NCBI GenBank assembly: GCA_036874045.1
Contig: CM072336.1
Location: forward strand, 19,277,001-19,341,000
From: Cymodocea nodosa
Taxonomy: Eukaryota; Streptophyta; Magnoliopsida; Alismatales; Cymodoceaceae
DNA: 64,000 bases
Direction of reading: 5' to 3'
The notes below the pieces were generated by a model that had not been told where the DNA came from, made no database searches, and was given only the letters and a program-made list of their open reading frames with translations. Position numbers and translations under genes: made by a program. Positions 61,271-64,000 of this stretch are shown here, one piece after another; within the stretch, counting starts at the first letter, position 1; every line of letters begins with the position of its first letter.

Positions 61271-62354
61271 TTAGGACAAAAACAAAAATATTTTCATTAG
61301 GGGAACATCCCAAGAACAAGAGCGTATTGACTATGTTGAAGAAAAAAAAATTGATTCATGTTTGACAATTGAAACCTTGAAGATGTTTTTGTGCCTACCT
61401 ACCTAGCCATTCACTTGTTTGAAATTTCTAATAAATATAATAAGTAGTTTTTCATAAAATCCATTATGGATTATAAGATCCTACCCTTGTCACTTATATC
61501 ACATTTTCAATGTTATGTGATATTAATTGATGATAAATCATGTTTCATTTGGCTATATCTTTTGAAGGTTGAATCTAATTTCTATAATATTCCTTTTTTA
61601 CTTTGAAGTATATGCTGAATGAAATTTTAATAAAAAAATTGTTGAGTTTTTTTTTTTTAAGAAAAGGTAAACACACTAAACATTGGACAACCATCAATAA
61701 TTTCGACAAGAATGTCAAAATTCCTCACAACAATGGTGCTGGTCAAAATTTATTCTAAAAGGCATCCACTCACAAAGGTCAATTATAGATCGTCAGTTTA
61801 CAAGTATCAACTTAATCAACTAGAGCACATGAACACTAACGAATGTCACAAAAGGTTTCTGACATTTTCACAACTAACATCTACGTTTGTTGACCAAAAG
61901 TTCATTCACCGATTGATGCCAAAACTTAGTGATGCCAACAAGCATCAACAAATTTACCAATTTTATGAACAATGTACATATAGAAGAGACCAACTGCACA
62001 AACATTAATGTCAACAAGTGACTGCCGCTGGCTAACAAGCAGGTACCCCCAACTAGTCGCTACCTCCTAAAAATTGTTGTGTTTCAATGAAACAAAGGTG
62101 AAGAATTCTGCTCTAATGCCTCTTTTAAACCACCTAAATGCATGAGAAAGGCATACCATACATAGTATTATTACTAGTATAGAGTTGTGCATATGTATCA
62201 AAGTCTTCCTGCCAATATATATATATATATATATTGGAATGTATCTTTCAGTGTTGTCATTTACCTCTGTATATAATAGACTTTCCAATATACATATATA
62301 TATACACACACAAATATACACTTACTAGGTATGTATGTCTGTATTTCTTTGACT

Positions 62355-62364
62355 GACACGTGTC
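62355..62364 (+). promoter_or_regulatory. Perfect G-box palindrome upstream of the DnaJ gene
   Basis: GACACGTGTC, a ten-base perfect palindrome containing CACGTG, about 330 bp before the start codon. Such boxes bind bZIP/bHLH factors; use here is inferred. Confidence 0.5.
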
Positions 62365-62395
62365 TCGTTCCCCTGGCATCCCTTCCCGCCATTCC

Positions 62396-62521
62396 CTCCT
62401 CTCCTCTCCTCTCCTCTCCTCTCCTCTCCTCTCCTCTCTTCTTCTTCTTCTTCTTCTTCTTCTTCTTCTTCTTCTTCTTCTTCTTCTTCTCCTTCTTCTT
62501 CTCCTTCTTCTTCTTCTTCTT
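62396..62521 (+). repeat. Pyrimidine microsatellites (CTCCT)n then (CTT)n
   Basis: About eight CTCCT units (62,396-62,437) followed by about 28 CTT/CTC triplets (62,438-62,521), ending 170 bp before the DnaJ start. It is probably in the promoter or 5' untranslated region. Pyrimidine tracts are common near plant transcription starts and are prone to length change. Confidence 0.9.
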
Positions 62522-62692
62522 TCCCCAGCCAACGTCAACGTCGAACCCATGGTTAATTTCCATCCTTCCTCCAGAGGTAGTTGATTCGGGAGAACGAAGG
62601 TGAGTACCACGAAAGCATACATGTCCAAATCGATCCAGTAGTGGTATGTTCCTTCCCTCCTAGGTTGATCGGCAGAAGCTGAGCAGACACTC

Positions 62693-63903
62693 ATGGGGGT
62701 GGATTACTACTCGGTGCTGAAGGTGGACAGGGGCGCCACCGACGAGGATCTCAAGAAGGCCTACCGGAGGCTGGCCATGCAGTGGCATCCCGACAAGAAT
62801 CCCAACAGCAAGACCGAGGCGGAGGCCAAGTTCAAGGACGTATCCGAGGCCTACGAGGTATTGATTTATTTCTTTATTGGACGACGCCGCCGCCGCCGTC
62901 GACGACGATGATTATTATTATTAGTAGTAGTATTAATTAATCGAGGTTAATTAATTAATTGATAATATCGCAGGTGCTGAGCGACCCGCAGAAGAGGGCC
63001 ACCTACGACCAGTACGGGGAGGAAGGTCTGAAGCAGGGAGTGTGGCCGTCCACGTCCGGCACCAGCGGCTTCGGTTTCAACCCACGAAACGCCGAGGACA
63101 TCTTCGCCGAGTTCTTCGGAAGCAGTCCCTTCGGCTTCGGCTCCATGGGCCACGCCAAGTCCACAAGGTTCCGCTTCGAAGGCTTCGCCGAAGCCTCCCC
63201 TGGCGTCTCCCGCTCCTACATCGACAACGTCGCCACCACGAACACCGCCATCCGCAAGGCCGCCCCCGTCGAGACCATGCTCGCCTGCACCCTCGAGGAG
63301 TTGTACCACGGTTCCACCAGGAAGATGAAGGTCTCCAGGAACGTCGTCCATCCCAACAACGGGTACGTACGTACGTATGCTAATAATATGCACATCTGTA
63401 TCTATATATGTATCGATATTTATAGTAATAGATGCATGCACGCATATCTGGTTGCATGTAGGCGGCTGATGCCGGAGACGGAGATATTGACGATAGACGT
63501 GAAGCCGGGATGGAAGAGGGGGACGAAGATCACGTTCCCGGACAAGGGCAACGAGCAGCTGAACCTGCTCCCCGCCGACGTCATCTTCGTGATCGACGAG
63601 AAACCGCACGAGGTGTACAAGAGGGACGGCAACGATCTCATCGTTGTCCACAAGATTACGCTGGCAGAGGCGCTGACGGGGACCTGGGTGAAGCTGGTGA
63701 CCTTGGACGGCCGGGACCTGACCATCCCCGTGACGGACGTGGTAAGCCCCAGGTACGAGCTGGTCATTCCCACGGAGGGAATGCCCACGGTGAAGGACCC
63801 CAGGAAGAGGGGAAACCTTAGGATCAAGTTCGACGTCAGGTTCCCGGGAAGGCTCACGCCGGAGCAGAAGGCCGGCCTTAGGTCCATCCTCGCCGCCGAG
63901 TGA
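62693..63903 (+). CDS. DnaJ/HSP40 co-chaperone, class B (type II)
   Basis: J-domain co-chaperone that stimulates Hsp70 ATPase and delivers substrates; probably cytosolic or nuclear, as no signal or transit peptide is seen. Exons: 62693-62857, 62974-63362, 63462-63903, giving 331 residues, close to the usual ~340. The J domain occupies residues 1-~75 with the HPD triad at 32-34. A Gly/Phe-rich region follows (about 83-112, including [18 protein letters not shown]), then the DnaJ C-terminal substrate domains (about 145-325), with the CTLEELYHG and [16 protein letters not shown] motifs. There is no CXXCXGXG zinc finger, which separates it from class A. Introns are GT-AG. Third codon positions are strongly G/C, unlike HCF101. 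Complete, with stop TGA at 63,901-63,903. Confidence 0.95.
62880..62935 (+). repeat. Trinucleotide tracts in DnaJ intron 1
   Basis: A GCC/GAC-rich triplet run (62,880-62,910) followed directly by an ATT/AGT run (62,911-62,937) within the 116-bp first intron. The abrupt GC-to-AT change lies between the two tracts. Confidence 0.7.
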
Positions 63904-64000
63904 GAGGCCCCCTTCCGCCTTTTCCCTCCATATATTTTTATATTACATGCAGCAACGCACGACAAGCCTGCCCTCCTTTTTTGTGTCTAAATAATTATTT

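Larger units (their letters stand above)
60371..62692 (+). other. Intergenic region between HCF101 and the DnaJ gene
   Basis: The start is the HCF101 3' flank. About 61,080-61,270 is a copia pol fragment (listed separately). An open stretch at 61,712-62,008 is unrecognised and has no clear coding signal. (TA)n lies at about 62,214-62,234. The last 350 bp hold promoter-like features of the DnaJ gene. No RNA gene seen. Confidence 0.6.

Noticed and set aside
61712..62008. 98-codon open frame between the two genes
   Set aside because: No recognisable motif, AT-rich, no flanking promoter or splice logic; not supported as a gene.
62257..62694. Open frame rich in Arg/Lys on the minus strand
   Set aside because: It is the translation of the CTCCT/CTT microsatellite in antisense; the poly-basic run has no other support.
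62947..63965. Long open frames in other frames of the DnaJ gene
   Set aside because: High GC content suppresses stops in all frames; only the + frame carries J-domain and DnaJ C-terminal motifs.

Overview
The window is plant nuclear DNA and falls into two parts. Positions 1 to about 54,340 are AT-rich, densely nested and decayed LTR retrotransposons. Positions about 55,100 to 64,000 are a gene island with two intron-bearing genes: an HCF101-type plastid Fe-S scaffold P-loop ATPase (55,361-60,370) and a class B (type II) DnaJ/HSP40 (62,693-63,903). The DnaJ gene is strikingly GC-rich at third positions while HCF101 is not. That bimodality, together with Sirevirus-like copia elements, suggests a monocot (inference; species not identifiable from this sequence alone).

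Repeat layout, left to right. (1) 1-1715: 5' end of a minus-strand copia element of family S, with LTR and tRNA-iMet-type primer site. It sits in a Ty3/gypsy element, G1. (2) G1 runs plus-strand over 1716-3523 and 8845-~10,050. It is split by a complete minus-strand copia element, E2 (3524-8844), with a 5-bp target duplication; the empty site is preserved in the related element G2. (3) A second gypsy-like element, H (10,051-13,348 and 21,243-~22,242), carries an extra ORF ahead of gag. It is split by a Sirevirus-like copia element, E3 (13,349-21,242). (4) 22,245-39,695: a head-to-head inverted duplication, about 9 kb per arm, of a defective S-family element plus its 3' neighbour. E4 (minus) is the left copy and E5 (plus) the right. 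(5) 40,344-52,765: minus-strand gypsy element G2, whose 3' LTR is broken at 42,287 and joined to an inverted LTR fragment. Its 5' LTR is interrupted at 50,001-51,864. (6) 52,766-54,338: tandem S-family LTR remnants.

The most unusual object is the insertion at 50,001-51,864. It is one LTR followed, at the primer-binding-site position, by the complement of an entire tRNA-Asp including the CCA end. The whole is flanked by a 239-bp direct duplication. This is the expected form of an over-extended plus-strand strong-stop reverse-transcription product captured at a chromosome break. Other signals worth attention: short hairpin repeats with a shared GTTA...TAAC core in LTRs of both copia and gypsy elements; a ~1.1-kb 3' non-coding module shared by a copia and a gypsy element; and a recurrent RG-rich extra ORF of unknown function.

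All retroelement genes carry stops, frameshifts or catalytic changes, and none appears able to move on its own. Differences between repeat copies are mostly C/T and G/A transitions, as expected for old, methylated, silenced DNA. The two host genes look intact. Coordinates of splice sites, LTR ends and motifs were read by eye; identities were not computed.
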